Shown piece by piece: positions 8,104 through 15,914 of a DNA stretch of 64,000 bases. Location of the stretch: the NCBI RefSeq assembly GCF_015352425.1, contig NZ_JADKNH010000001.1, positions 242,691-306,690 on the forward strand, written 5' to 3'. The position numbers were made by a program, and so were the translations under genes. This stretch comes from Fusibacter ferrireducens (GTDB taxonomy: Bacteria; Bacillota; Clostridia; Peptostreptococcales; Acidaminobacteraceae). Every line of letters begins with the position of its first letter. Position 1 is the stretch's first letter. The notes below the pieces were generated by a model. The model searched no databases. It had not been told where the DNA came from and saw only the letters and a list, made by a program, of their open reading frames with translations.

Positions 8104-8122
8104 ACTGTAAAGGGGTGTAGGC

Positions 8123-8521
8123 ATGTTTAAGAGTTCATTTAATTATATCAATTTAATAAACAAGGCACTTGACGGCTCGTGGATGAAGAATAGTGCAATT
8201 GCAAGTAATATTGCGAATGTCAATACACCAGGGTACAAAAAGGAAACGGTTAGTTTTGAAGATGCTCTGAGAACGGAAATGAATTTAAATACAGGTGTGA
8301 AAATGACAAAGACAGATGATCGTCATCTGGATCCTTACAATTCAGGGACAATTCGCACTGAAAAGGTTTATGATACGCGTTACAGAGTGGATGGTAACAA
8401 TGTAGATGTCGATGTGGAAAATGCTGAACTTGCGAAGAACACAATCTACTACAATGCATTGGTTACGGAGATCAATGGGCAATACAATCGCCTTAAAACG
8501 GCTCTTAGAATCAATAAATAA
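8123..8521 (+). CDS. flgB: Flagellar basal-body rod protein FlgB
   Basis: 132 residues. The rod-protein N-terminal signature is clear: ALDGSWMKNSAIASNIANVNTPGYKK (about residues 16-40), with the ANVNTPGYK core shared by all axial flagellar proteins. The C-terminal amphipathic helix ends with NGQYNRLKTALRINK. FlgB forms the proximal rod on FliE and the MS ring after export by the flagellar type III apparatus. It has no cleavable signal, as expected. It is the first gene of the flagellar run, behind a GGGGTG ribosome site. Confidence 0.96.
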   Translation: MFKSSFNYINLINKALDGSWMKNSAIASNIANVNTPGYKKETVSFEDALRTEMNLNTGVKMTKTDDRHLDPYNSGTIRTEKVYDTRYRVDGNNVDVDVENAELAKNTIYYNALVTEINGQYNRLKTALRINK

Positions 8522-8568
8522 GATGATGATATATACGTGAAATAAAAGAATTGTGAAAGGGGTGCTAT

Positions 8569-9009
8569 ATGAGTTTTTTTAATTCAATAAACGTAAGTGC
8601 CAGCGGCTTGACTGCTGAGCGTTTAAGGATGGACCTGATATCTGAAAATATAGCGAATGCTAACACAACCAGAACCTCTAGTGGTATGCCTTACAGGAGA
8701 AAAGTAGCCATATTTAGAGAACAAGAACCCGATGCATTTGCAGCAGCTATGGGAAGGGCAAATGATTATTTTGCCACAGGTAAAGGTGTTGAAATTGCCA
8801 AGATTGCGGAAGATCAATCGCCTTTCAAAAAAGAATACAATCCCAATCATCCTGATGCAGATTTGGATGGGTACGTGAGTTTGCCCAATGTTGAGATTGT
8901 CAATGAAATGATTAATATGATATCTGCATCAAGGGCTTATGAGGCCAACATAACTTCCATAGGCAATACGAAGAGTATGGCTATGAAAGCTTTGGAAATT
9001 GGTAAATAG
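8569..9009 (+). CDS. flgC: Flagellar basal-body rod protein FlgC
   Basis: 146 residues. The N-terminal SASGLTAERLRMDLISENIANANTT motif and the C-terminal SASRAYEANITSIGNTKSMAMKALEIG helix are the standard FlgC ends. FlgC forms the proximal rod with FlgB. It is 47 bp behind flgB and 13 bp ahead of fliE, with AAAGGGGTG before its ATG. Length is normal. Confidence 0.97.
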   Translation: MSFFNSINVSASGLTAERLRMDLISENIANANTTRTSSGMPYRRKVAIFREQEPDAFAAAMGRANDYFATGKGVEIAKIAEDQSPFKKEYNPNHPDADLDGYVSLPNVEIVNEMINMISASRAYEANITSIGNTKSMAMKALEIGK

Positions 9010-9022
9010 AGGAGGGGTTTAG

Positions 9023-9325
9023 ATGGCTATATTACCGCTCGGCAATGAAATTATACCTAAAAATCAAAAAATAATAGATGTGAATAATGCAGTAAATGAC
9101 AGAAGGATCAACTTTCAAGATTTGTTAGTAGAAAACTTGCAAAAGGTTAGTGATGCTCAATTGGATTCTGAAAAAATGGACAAACTTTTTGCCATAGGAG
9201 AAGTTGATAATATACATGATGTATCCATAGCCAGCATGAAAGCGGATTTGACAATAAGTTTGGCGGTTGAATTGACGAATAAAGTGCTTGCTGCCTATAG
9301 CGAAATTATGAGATTGCAAGTATAG
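9023..9325 (+). CDS. fliE: Flagellar hook-basal body adaptor FliE
   Basis: 100 residues. The C-terminal half has the FliE signature DVSIASMKADLTISLAVELTNKVLAAYSEIMRLQV, and an N-terminal amphipathic part precedes it. FliE joins the MS ring FliF to the rod and is among the first exported subunits. AGGAGGGG precedes the ATG. The gap to fliF (159 bp) is unusually wide for this operon because it carries an interspersed element. Confidence 0.95.
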   Translation: MAILPLGNEIIPKNQKIIDVNNAVNDRRINFQDLLVENLQKVSDAQLDSEKMDKLFAIGEVDNIHDVSIASMKADLTISLAVELTNKVLAAYSEIMRLQV

Positions 9326-9327
9326 TT

Positions 9328-9440
9328 AGAGTGTCAAAAGTCAGATTGATATAAATTATTTACCTTTGCGCTGGATTGCGTACTTCCCGTAAACGACATC
9401 ATAGGGGAGGACTTTGCTTAGCTTTTGAATTTGATACTCT
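9328..9440 (+). repeat. Interspersed ~115-bp element, copy B
   Basis: It begins AGAGTGTCAAAAGTCA (9328-9343) and ends TTGATACTCT (9431-9440). The ends form an inverted repeat AGAGTRTCAAA with one mismatch. The element fills most of the fliE-fliF gap. It contains no coding frame. The internal segment CCGTAAACGACAT is shared with copy A. Confidence 0.55.
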
Positions 9441-9484
9441 ATCCAAGTAAAAAAAGATAGATCAACACTTTATGGGGTGCATTA

Positions 9485-11041
9485 ATGGGAGATTTATTTA
9501 ACAAAATCCGAGAACGCGTTACAACGTTCTATTCGGGCTTAAATCGAAATAGGAGAATTCTGTTAATATCAGCCCTTGTGGCGGCTGTTTTGCTTATTAC
9601 AATTCTGATATTGACATTCACGAGAACTGAATATGTTGAAATTGCACGTGGTGTTTCACCAGTAGATGCAAAGGCAATAACGACTAAGTTGGATGAACTG
9701 GGGATTCCTTGGAAAGATGAAAATGATGCCTCAGTTATTCTTGTGTCTAAGAGCAATGTCTCCAAAGCCAGGATGGAACTTGCTGTTCAATCGCAAGCGA
9801 GCAACTTTAGCTGGTCGGATGTGTTCAGTAGCGAGTCCATTACGATGACTTCTCAGACGAGGGAACAAATGCATATTCAGGCCACAGCAGCTGCTGTGGA
9901 GGGTTCTATTGAGACGATCACAGCTGTGGAAGATGCAACTGTAATTCTTCAAATACCCAAAGACAGCAACTATTTTATGGCAGATAAAATACTGTCTAAA
10001 GCTTCTGCGGTCTTGGTTCTAAAAAAAGGCTATACGCTTGATGAAGCTCAAGTTAATGGTATTGTTAACTTGATGGTGAGTTCTGTCAAGGATTTGACGC
10101 CGGAAAATGTGACGGTGCTGGATAGTACAGGGGTTCAACTTAACAATCCGAAAGGGGATGAATCCTTTTCGGCGAGCAGCCAATTTGATCTTAGAATAAA
10201 AGCTCAATATCAACTTCAAAAGGACTTAACGGTATTTTTAGAAAAACTTTATGGCATAGGCAACGTTGAAGTTCAACCTCATGTTGTTTTGGATTTTAAT
10301 CAACAGACGGAGACTCAAAAAGTCTTTAGCCCGCCAATAGAGGGTGAAGTCAACGGTATGCTCAGAAGTGCGACTAAGATTACAGAAGATGTTGTGAATG
10401 GTGCAGGCGCTGTTGGTGCTCCTGGGACAGACACTAATGGTGGGACAATTACTTCGGCAGTGGAATCCACAGCAAACGGGTCAACTTATAAAAAAGCAAG
10501 CGATACGCTAAATTATGAACTCAATGAGATCTATAGGGAAATTGTGAAAGCACAAGGCACAGTTAGTGACATGTCCATTGGTGTCGTCATCAACTCGAAA
10601 TCGCTTGTGGATGGGACCATGACGGATGACCATTATAACGAACTCATAGATCTAATCGCCATGTCTGCGGGCACTGGAAAAGAAAATATTCGAATTGTCG
10701 TTCAGGAATTTTCTGATCCTATGGCGAATTACGATATCTACACAGGTACAGATACGTCCGGCCTCGTATTTGGCGTTCCGCTTTGGGCACTTGTTTTAAT
10801 TGCTTTAGTGACTTTGGCAGCAATCGTTGCGACTATTATCATCATTAGAAGAAATCGTGCGAGAAAAGCTGCAGCTGAAGAAGCTGAAAGAGCAAAAGAA
10901 AATGAAGTTAAAGCGCAGCTCGAAGAAATTGGTGCTGATGCTGAAGATAAAGGTAGCCCTAAATATCATATTGAGAAATTTGTGGATACGAATCCAGAGG
11001 CGGCAACAGCTCTGTTAAGAGCGTGGTTAAATGAAGACTAG
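9485..11041 (+). CDS. fliF: Flagellar MS-ring protein FliF
   Basis: 518 residues. A first membrane helix (about 25-45, ILLISALVAAVLLITILILTF) precedes the periplasmic ring-building modules, with the YscJ/FliF-type VDAKAITTKLDELGIPWK segment. A variable region (about 270-340) follows. The second membrane helix lies near 425-455 (VPLWALVLIALVTLAAIVAT). A charged cytoplasmic tail ends with NPEATALLRAWL-like residues that bind FliG. FliF nucleates the whole basal body. Length fits the family. Confidence 0.96.
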   Translation: MGDLFNKIRERVTTFYSGLNRNRRILLISALVAAVLLITILILTFTRTEYVEIARGVSPVDAKAITTKLDELGIPWKDENDASVILVSKSNVSKARMELAVQSQASNFSWSDVFSSESITMTSQTREQMHIQATAAAVEGSIETITAVEDATVILQIPKDSNYFMADKILSKASAVLVLKKGYTLDEAQVNGIVNLMVSSVKDLTPENVTVLDSTGVQLNNPKGDESFSASSQFDLRIKAQYQLQKDLTVFLEKLYGIGNVEVQPHVVLDFNQQTETQKVFSPPIEGEVNGMLRSATKITEDVVNGAGAVGAPGTDTNGGTITSAVESTANGSTYKKASDTLNYELNEIYREIVKAQGTVSDMSIGVVINSKSLVDGTMTDDHYNELIDLIAMSAGTGKENIRIVVQEFSDPMANYDIYTGTDTSGLVFGVPLWALVLIALVTLAAIVATIIIIRRNRARKAAAEEAERAKENEVKAQLEEIGADAEDKGSPKYHIEKFVDTNPEAATALLRAWLNED

Positions 11042-11049
11042 GAGGCAGC

Positions 11050-12063
11050 ATGGCAACAAAAAAAGGAAAAATGGCAGGAAAAACTAAAGCTGCAATACTC
11101 CTAATTGCACTTGGTCCTGAACGTTCGGCAACTTTATTTGGTCATATGCACGATGATGAAATCGAAGAATTGACACTTGAAATTGCTAATGTCAGTAAAA
11201 TAACTCCTGAAGATAGAGAACAGGTCCTTGAAGAGTTTTATCAAGTGTGCTTGGCACAAGAGTTCATTTCAGAAGGTGGCATTAACTATGCTAAGGAAGT
11301 TCTGGAGAAAGCTATGGGCTCGCAAAAGGCGCTTGAGATTATCAACAAGCTGACTTCATCGCTACAGGTTAAACCGTTTGACTTTGTAAGGAAAACAGAT
11401 GCAAATCAATTGCTTAACTTTATACAAAATGAACATCCTCAAACTCTGGCACTTATTTTATCATATTTAAATGCAAACCAAGCGGCTCAGGTGCTCTCTG
11501 CATTGCCTCAGGAAAAGCAGGCGGATGTTGCTCAAAGAATTGCAACAATGGAGAGTACATCTCCTGAAATCATAAAAGAAGTTGAACTCGTTCTTGAAAG
11601 AAAACTTTCGTCTATGGTTACTCAAGATTATTCGGCTACCGGTGGTATCCAGTGTATTGTCGATATTCTTACATCGGTGGATAGAGGGACAGAAAAATAT
11701 ATCCTTGAGACACTTGAAATTCAAAATGCTGAGCTCGTTGAAGAGATTCGCAAGAAAATGTTTGTATTCGAAGATATTATCAATTTGGACAGTGTTGGTA
11801 TTCAAAGGTTTATTCGTGAAGTTGACAACAGTGAACTCGCTGTTGCGCTTAAAGGTGCAACGGATGAAGTCAAAGAAATCATCTTTGCAAATATGTCAAA
11901 ACGTATGTCTGAAATGCTCAGAGAGGATATGGACTTCATGGGGCCAGTTCGCTTAAGAGATGTTGAAGAAGCACAACAAAAAATTGTCAATATCATCAGA
12001 AAACTTGAAGAGGCGAATGAAATTATTATCGCTAGAGGCGGAGGAGATGAGCTCATTGTCTAA
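11050..12063 (+). CDS. fliG: Flagellar motor switch protein FliG
   Basis: 337 residues. The N-terminal domain (GKTKAAILLIALGPERSATLF) binds FliF. The middle part carries the EHPQTLALILSYL motif that contacts FliM. The C-terminal domain has the charged torque helix including REVDNSELAVALKGA and the MSEMLREDMDFMGPVRLRDVEEAQ stretch that faces MotA. It converts stator ion flow to rotation. AGGAGGCAGC precedes the ATG. The 3' end overlaps fliH in another frame. Confidence 0.97.
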   Translation: MATKKGKMAGKTKAAILLIALGPERSATLFGHMHDDEIEELTLEIANVSKITPEDREQVLEEFYQVCLAQEFISEGGINYAKEVLEKAMGSQKALEIINKLTSSLQVKPFDFVRKTDANQLLNFIQNEHPQTLALILSYLNANQAAQVLSALPQEKQADVAQRIATMESTSPEIIKEVELVLERKLSSMVTQDYSATGGIQCIVDILTSVDRGTEKYILETLEIQNAELVEEIRKKMFVFEDIINLDSVGIQRFIREVDNSELAVALKGATDEVKEIIFANMSKRMSEMLREDMDFMGPVRLRDVEEAQQKIVNIIRKLEEANEIIIARGGGDELIV

Positions 12064-12847
12064 AGTTTTTAAGTCCACAAGGGTGATCTTAGATGATAAG
12101 GCCTTTGTACTATCCACTAAAATTAAAAAACCGGTTGACGTTGAAGAAGCGGAAACAGAAATAAATTTGGCTGCCCCTGTTGAGATGGATCATACAGAGG
12201 CAGCCAATCAAATAATTGAGGCAGCGCGAAAAGAAGCGGAAGCCATATTAAATGAAGCGGATCTTGAAGCGGCAGAAAAATTGAAAAATGCCCAGCAGAG
12301 CAGTGAAAATATTGTTTCTGATGCTTATGATCAGGCAAAGGGCATTATGGAGCAAGCTCAGAAAAAAGGTTATGAAGAAGGTTATGAGTCAGCAATGCGA
12401 GAAAGCAGTGCCACTTCCAAAGCAATTGTCGATGAAGCGCTTGCACTTAAAAACGAATGGATAAAAGCCAAGGAAAGCTTGATGAAAGAAGCAGAAACCG
12501 AGATGGTTGAAATCATGTTAGAAGCGCTCCGCAAAATATTAAGCCAAAAAGTGGATGAAGATGTTCGCTTGATTGAAGCGCTTATTGGTGAAGCCATCAA
12601 GCGTGTGAATAAGACGGAAAACTTGACACTCAGAGTTTCGAGTGAGGACTATAGTCATGTGTTGAGCATAAAACCTATGATTGTGGCGATGACTGAAAAA
12701 GTAGATGATATTGAAATCAAACAAGACTCTTCATTAAAAAATGGCAGTTGTGTTATTGATACGGATTTTGGAAGTATTGACAGCAGTGTTTGGACTCAGT
12801 TTGAGCAGATACAAAAGATATTTGAAGACCTTTTAAAGAGTGAGTAG
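12047..12847 (+). CDS. fliH: Flagellar assembly protein FliH
   Basis: About 266 residues. The N-terminal part is a long Glu/Ala-rich coiled coil (about 45-140, AARKEAEAILNEADLEAAEKL). The C-terminal half resembles the peripheral-stalk V/F-ATPase subunits (EMVEIMLEALRKILSQKVDEDVRLIEALIGEAIKR as a helix). FliH regulates and docks the FliI ATPase. The start is uncertain. ATG at 12047 directly abuts GGAGGAG, whereas the in-frame TTG at 12056 has that same site at an ideal distance. Either way it overlaps the fliG end. Confidence 0.9.
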   Translation: MSSLSKVFKSTRVILDDKAFVLSTKIKKPVDVEEAETEINLAAPVEMDHTEAANQIIEAARKEAEAILNEADLEAAEKLKNAQQSSENIVSDAYDQAKGIMEQAQKKGYEEGYESAMRESSATSKAIVDEALALKNEWIKAKESLMKEAETEMVEIMLEALRKILSQKVDEDVRLIEALIGEAIKRVNKTENLTLRVSSEDYSHVLSIKPMIVAMTEKVDDIEIKQDSSLKNGSCVIDTDFGSIDSSVWTQFEQIQKIFEDLLKSE

Positions 12848-12855
12848 GGAAAATC

Positions 12856-14163
12856 ATGATAGATTTAGTAAAGTATAAAAATGCTTTGATGGATAATACA
12901 CTGCTTAAATACAGCGGAAAAGTGGCAAAGATTATTGGATTGATGATTGAATCCATTGGGCCAGCCGTTGAAATTGGAGAAGTATGTGAAATCTATCCCA
13001 TTAAACCGGGTGTTCCGCTAAAGGGAGAGGTCGTTGGGTTCAAAGATGATCGAGTATTGCTAATGCCACTTGGAGATATGACTGGCATTGGTCCGGGCAG
13101 CAAAGTGATCTCAACAGGACATGAGTTGCAAATAGATGTATCTGATGAATTGTTGGGTAGAATATTAGATGGACTTGGGAATCCAATTGACGGCCGATAT
13201 AAACCCAAGGCAACCTATAAATATCCAGCAAATAATGATCCGCCAAATCCGCTTGAACGCGATAAGATTGAAGCGCCAATGCCACTTGGCATCAGAGCGA
13301 TAGATGCATTGCTCACATGTGGTCGCGGGCAAAGGATTGGCATATTTGCAGGATCTGGTGTTGGAAAAAGCACCTTGCTCGGCATGATTGCCAAATACAC
13401 GAAAGCAGATATCAATGTAATTGCCCTTGTTGGAGAGCGTGGTAGAGAAGTTAGAGAGTTCATCGAAAATGATCTAGGAGAGGAAGGTTTGAAGCGATCT
13501 GTCGTCGTTGTGGCCACTTCTGATAAGCCAGCACTTGTAAGGGTAAAGGCAGCACTTATCGCCACTTCCATTGCAGAGTACTTTAGAGATCAAAATAAAA
13601 ATGTTGTTCTAATGATGGATTCTGTGACGCGTTTCTCTATGGCTCAAAGGGAGATAGGACTCGCCATAGGTGAACCGCCAGTTACAAGGGGGTATACGCC
13701 TTCTGTTTTTGCTGTATTGCCCAAATTGCTTGAAAGAGCTGGCAATTCGTCACAGGGTTCTATAACAGGATTGTACACGGTTTTAGTCGATGGAGATGAT
13801 TTCAATGAACCTATATCGGATGCTGCAAGAGGTATTTTAGATGGTCACATTATTTTGACAAGAGATTTGGCGTCACGTGGACATTATCCCGCAATTGACA
13901 TTTTGCAAAGTGCCAGCAGGGTTATGCCCAATATAATAGATGAAGCGCATTTGATGGCCGCCATGAGATTTAAAGAGATTTTGGCAGTTTACAAGGGTTC
14001 TGAGGATCTCATTAGCATTGGTGCTTATGCACAGGGCAGTAATCCGCACATTGATTTGGCCATCAGTAAGATAGACGATTTCAATGATTTTTTAAAGCAA
14101 AAGACCAATGAAAAGACAGAGTTTGATGAAGTTATTCAGCACATGAAGCATCTTGTTCAATAG
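12856..14163 (+). CDS. fliI: Flagellum-specific export ATPase FliI
   Basis: 435 residues. The Walker A is GSGVGKST at residues 166-173. NVIALVGERGREVREFI, the Walker B VVLMMDSVTRF, and EPPVTRGYTPSVF are characteristic of the type III secretion ATPase subgroup of F1-beta-like enzymes. The protein forms a hexamer under the export gate and unfolds substrates with FliH and FliJ. It lies 8 bp behind fliH. Length is typical. Confidence 0.98.
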   Translation: MIDLVKYKNALMDNTLLKYSGKVAKIIGLMIESIGPAVEIGEVCEIYPIKPGVPLKGEVVGFKDDRVLLMPLGDMTGIGPGSKVISTGHELQIDVSDELLGRILDGLGNPIDGRYKPKATYKYPANNDPPNPLERDKIEAPMPLGIRAIDALLTCGRGQRIGIFAGSGVGKSTLLGMIAKYTKADINVIALVGERGREVREFIENDLGEEGLKRSVVVVATSDKPALVRVKAALIATSIAEYFRDQNKNVVLMMDSVTRFSMAQREIGLAIGEPPVTRGYTPSVFAVLPKLLERAGNSSQGSITGLYTVLVDGDDFNEPISDAARGILDGHIILTRDLASRGHYPAIDILQSASRVMPNIIDEAHLMAAMRFKEILAVYKGSEDLISIGAYAQGSNPHIDLAISKIDDFNDFLKQKTNEKTEFDEVIQHMKHLVQ

Positions 14164-14181
14164 AGGGATTAGGGATAGTGC

Positions 14182-14631
14182 ATGAAAAAATTTAAATTTA
14201 GATATGAAAGTGTCTTGAAAATGCGGCTTGACAAAGAGGACCAGCTCAAAAATGATTTGGCAAAGCTCGTACAGAAGAGACAAAATATATTGGATCAAAT
14301 TGACCATCTTAAGGAAAAGTTAGAGGACTATTCCAGTTGGGTTCAAGAGGGCCTTCTAAGTGGTCGTCGAATGCACTATTATGAAATTGATCAGGGAAAG
14401 CAGTATTATAGGAAACACATTCATGATTTAACAGTGACGCTACAGCAAGTTGAAGCTAAAATTGAAGAGGCAAAAGTGGTTTTGACTGAGGCGATGAAAG
14501 AGCGAAAAGTCATGGAAAAGCTTAAAGAAAAAGATTATCAGAAATATATTGATGACTTTAATCAGGCGGATGCCAAAGTCATTGAAGAAATCGTTAATTA
14601 TAAAAATAACAAGAAGGATGGTGGTGAATAG
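14182..14631 (+). CDS. fliJ: Flagellar export chaperone FliJ
   Basis: 149 residues, almost entirely charged coiled coil, beginning KKFKFRYESVLKMRLDKEDQLKNDL, the usual FliJ N-terminus (FRYESVLKMR). FliJ is the central stalk-like subunit that links FliI to FlhA. Its stop codon overlaps the GTG start of the next gene by one base. Confidence 0.92.
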   Translation: MKKFKFRYESVLKMRLDKEDQLKNDLAKLVQKRQNILDQIDHLKEKLEDYSSWVQEGLLSGRRMHYYEIDQGKQYYRKHIHDLTVTLQQVEAKIEEAKVVLTEAMKERKVMEKLKEKDYQKYIDDFNQADAKVIEEIVNYKNNKKDGGE

Positions 14632-15905
14632 TGGCGGAAAATCAACCCGTTCAAAAGGCAGATGACACCAATGAAAAGAAACCTAAAAAAAGCGGCAATA
14701 AGCTGGGGTGTCTGATTGTTTTACTCATATTGTTCGTCACCCCTGTCCTAGCAGTGGGAACACTCTACTACTTTAGTAAAGATTTTAAATTGAGCGTAAA
14801 TGGCGTTTTATCGCAAGTGCCTGGACCAGTAGGCAGCTATTTCGAAAACTTTCCAACGCAGTCTGAAGAAATGGATAAGATCAGAATTATCTCGGATTAT
14901 ATGCTGTCCATCACTGAAGATCGCGCTGTTGATAAATTATTGGTGCTTAAAGGTGAAGATTCAAGGGCTTATGATGAAGTCATAAAAGATATGATTCGAA
15001 TTAATCCCAACAGAACAAAGTACATTCTGGAGACCATAAGAAGTCAATCCTTGAGTAAAGATGCTGTGGTGACAACGGTTCAAAAAATTGAAGATGAAAA
15101 AATAGCAGATATAAAGACACAGGCGGATTATATTGCTTCCTTGCCAGTGTCCTCAGCGATCACTGAGATACAAAAAATCACATCAGCGTCAATCAACGGT
15201 CATAAGGATGCAGCTCAAATCTTTGAAAACATGTCAGATGAAGCTGCGGAAAAAATTCTTTATCAATTAGAAGAAATTGAGAGAAATAAGATTTTTTCTT
15301 TTTTAAGTGAGGATAAGAATTTTAGTATCAAACAAAAGCATAATGAGATCGTACGTAAGGAAAGAGAACTTACCCAAATTGCTGGAGTCTATAAATCAGA
15401 AAATCCTGCTACGTTGATCAATACAGTGGGGGATACCAAAGCTTACACTGTGGATGAACTCGCAATCATCTATAAGCATTTAGGCCCCATGAAGGCTGGA
15501 GAAGTGCTTGCAAAGTCTCGAAATGACACTTTTGTGTTTCAAGTTATAGAAAAAATGAAAGAAAATGAGTTGCTTAAAGAAAATGTTGATAATATTACGC
15601 CAGATGTCTTAAAATCATTAAAGATTTATAGAGAGTTTGACGATAATGTAAGTGAGTTGGTCAAAGTCTATTCAAAGATGGGAACAGATAAGGTTGCAGA
15701 CATCATAAAGAATATGATGCTTAATGCTTCTCCGTCAAAAGTATATGAATTAGACAATGGTGATATGATATCCATTAGCGATGAGCGATTGATGCTTGAA
15801 ATCTTAAAGAGTTTTCCAGAAGCCAAAAAAGCAGAAATCCTATCTATGTTGGATAAGACGTTATCATCGGAATTGACTCGAAAGCTAGCATTACCAGAAA
15901 ATTAG
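14631..15905 (+). CDS. MotE/YlxF-like membrane protein, elongated
   Basis: 424 residues starting at GTG 14631. A short Lys-rich cytoplasmic N-terminus and one membrane helix (about 26-48, LGCLIVLLILFVTPVLAVGTLYY) are followed by a large, helical extracytoplasmic part. The position between fliJ and fliK is that of Bacillus ylxF, and the membrane-plus-MgtE_N-like helical repeat design fits the MotE/YlxF group (segments MSDEAAEKILYQLEEIE and KMGTDKVADIIKNMM resemble the MgtE_N fold). Such proteins help stator assembly in some bacteria. It is about twice as long as Bacillus YlxF, apparently by repeating the helical module. The functional assignment is inference from position and architecture. Confidence 0.6.
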   Translation: MAENQPVQKADDTNEKKPKKSGNKLGCLIVLLILFVTPVLAVGTLYYFSKDFKLSVNGVLSQVPGPVGSYFENFPTQSEEMDKIRIISDYMLSITEDRAVDKLLVLKGEDSRAYDEVIKDMIRINPNRTKYILETIRSQSLSKDAVVTTVQKIEDEKIADIKTQADYIASLPVSSAITEIQKITSASINGHKDAAQIFENMSDEAAEKILYQLEEIERNKIFSFLSEDKNFSIKQKHNEIVRKERELTQIAGVYKSENPATLINTVGDTKAYTVDELAIIYKHLGPMKAGEVLAKSRNDTFVFQVIEKMKENELLKENVDNITPDVLKSLKIYREFDDNVSELVKVYSKMGTDKVADIIKNMMLNASPSKVYELDNGDMISISDERLMLEILKSFPEAKKAEILSMLDKTLSSELTRKLALPEN

Positions 15906-15914
15906 GAGGTGACT

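Larger units (their letters stand above)
7617..8122 (+). other. 506-bp regulatory gap before the flagellar operon
   Basis: No credible coding frame is present. The gap contains, in order, the codY terminator, a triple 11-bp repeat, an AT-rich stretch (about 7770-7930) in which I recognise nothing, a candidate sigma-D promoter, a 116-bp interspersed element and a sigma-A-like hexamer pair just before flgB. I searched by eye for a CodY box (AATTTTCWGAAAATT) and found no convincing copy, and none of the conserved cores of a c-di-GMP riboswitch. Confidence 0.7.

Noticed and set aside
7860-8122. Possible c-di-GMP riboswitch before flgB
   Set aside because: The conserved core motifs of GEMM-type riboswitches could not be found in either orientation.
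13194-13201. Exact GCCGATAT inside fliI
   Set aside because: It codes Gly-Arg-Tyr in a conserved stretch, and the bases 15 upstream (CTTG) do not fit the TAAA -35.
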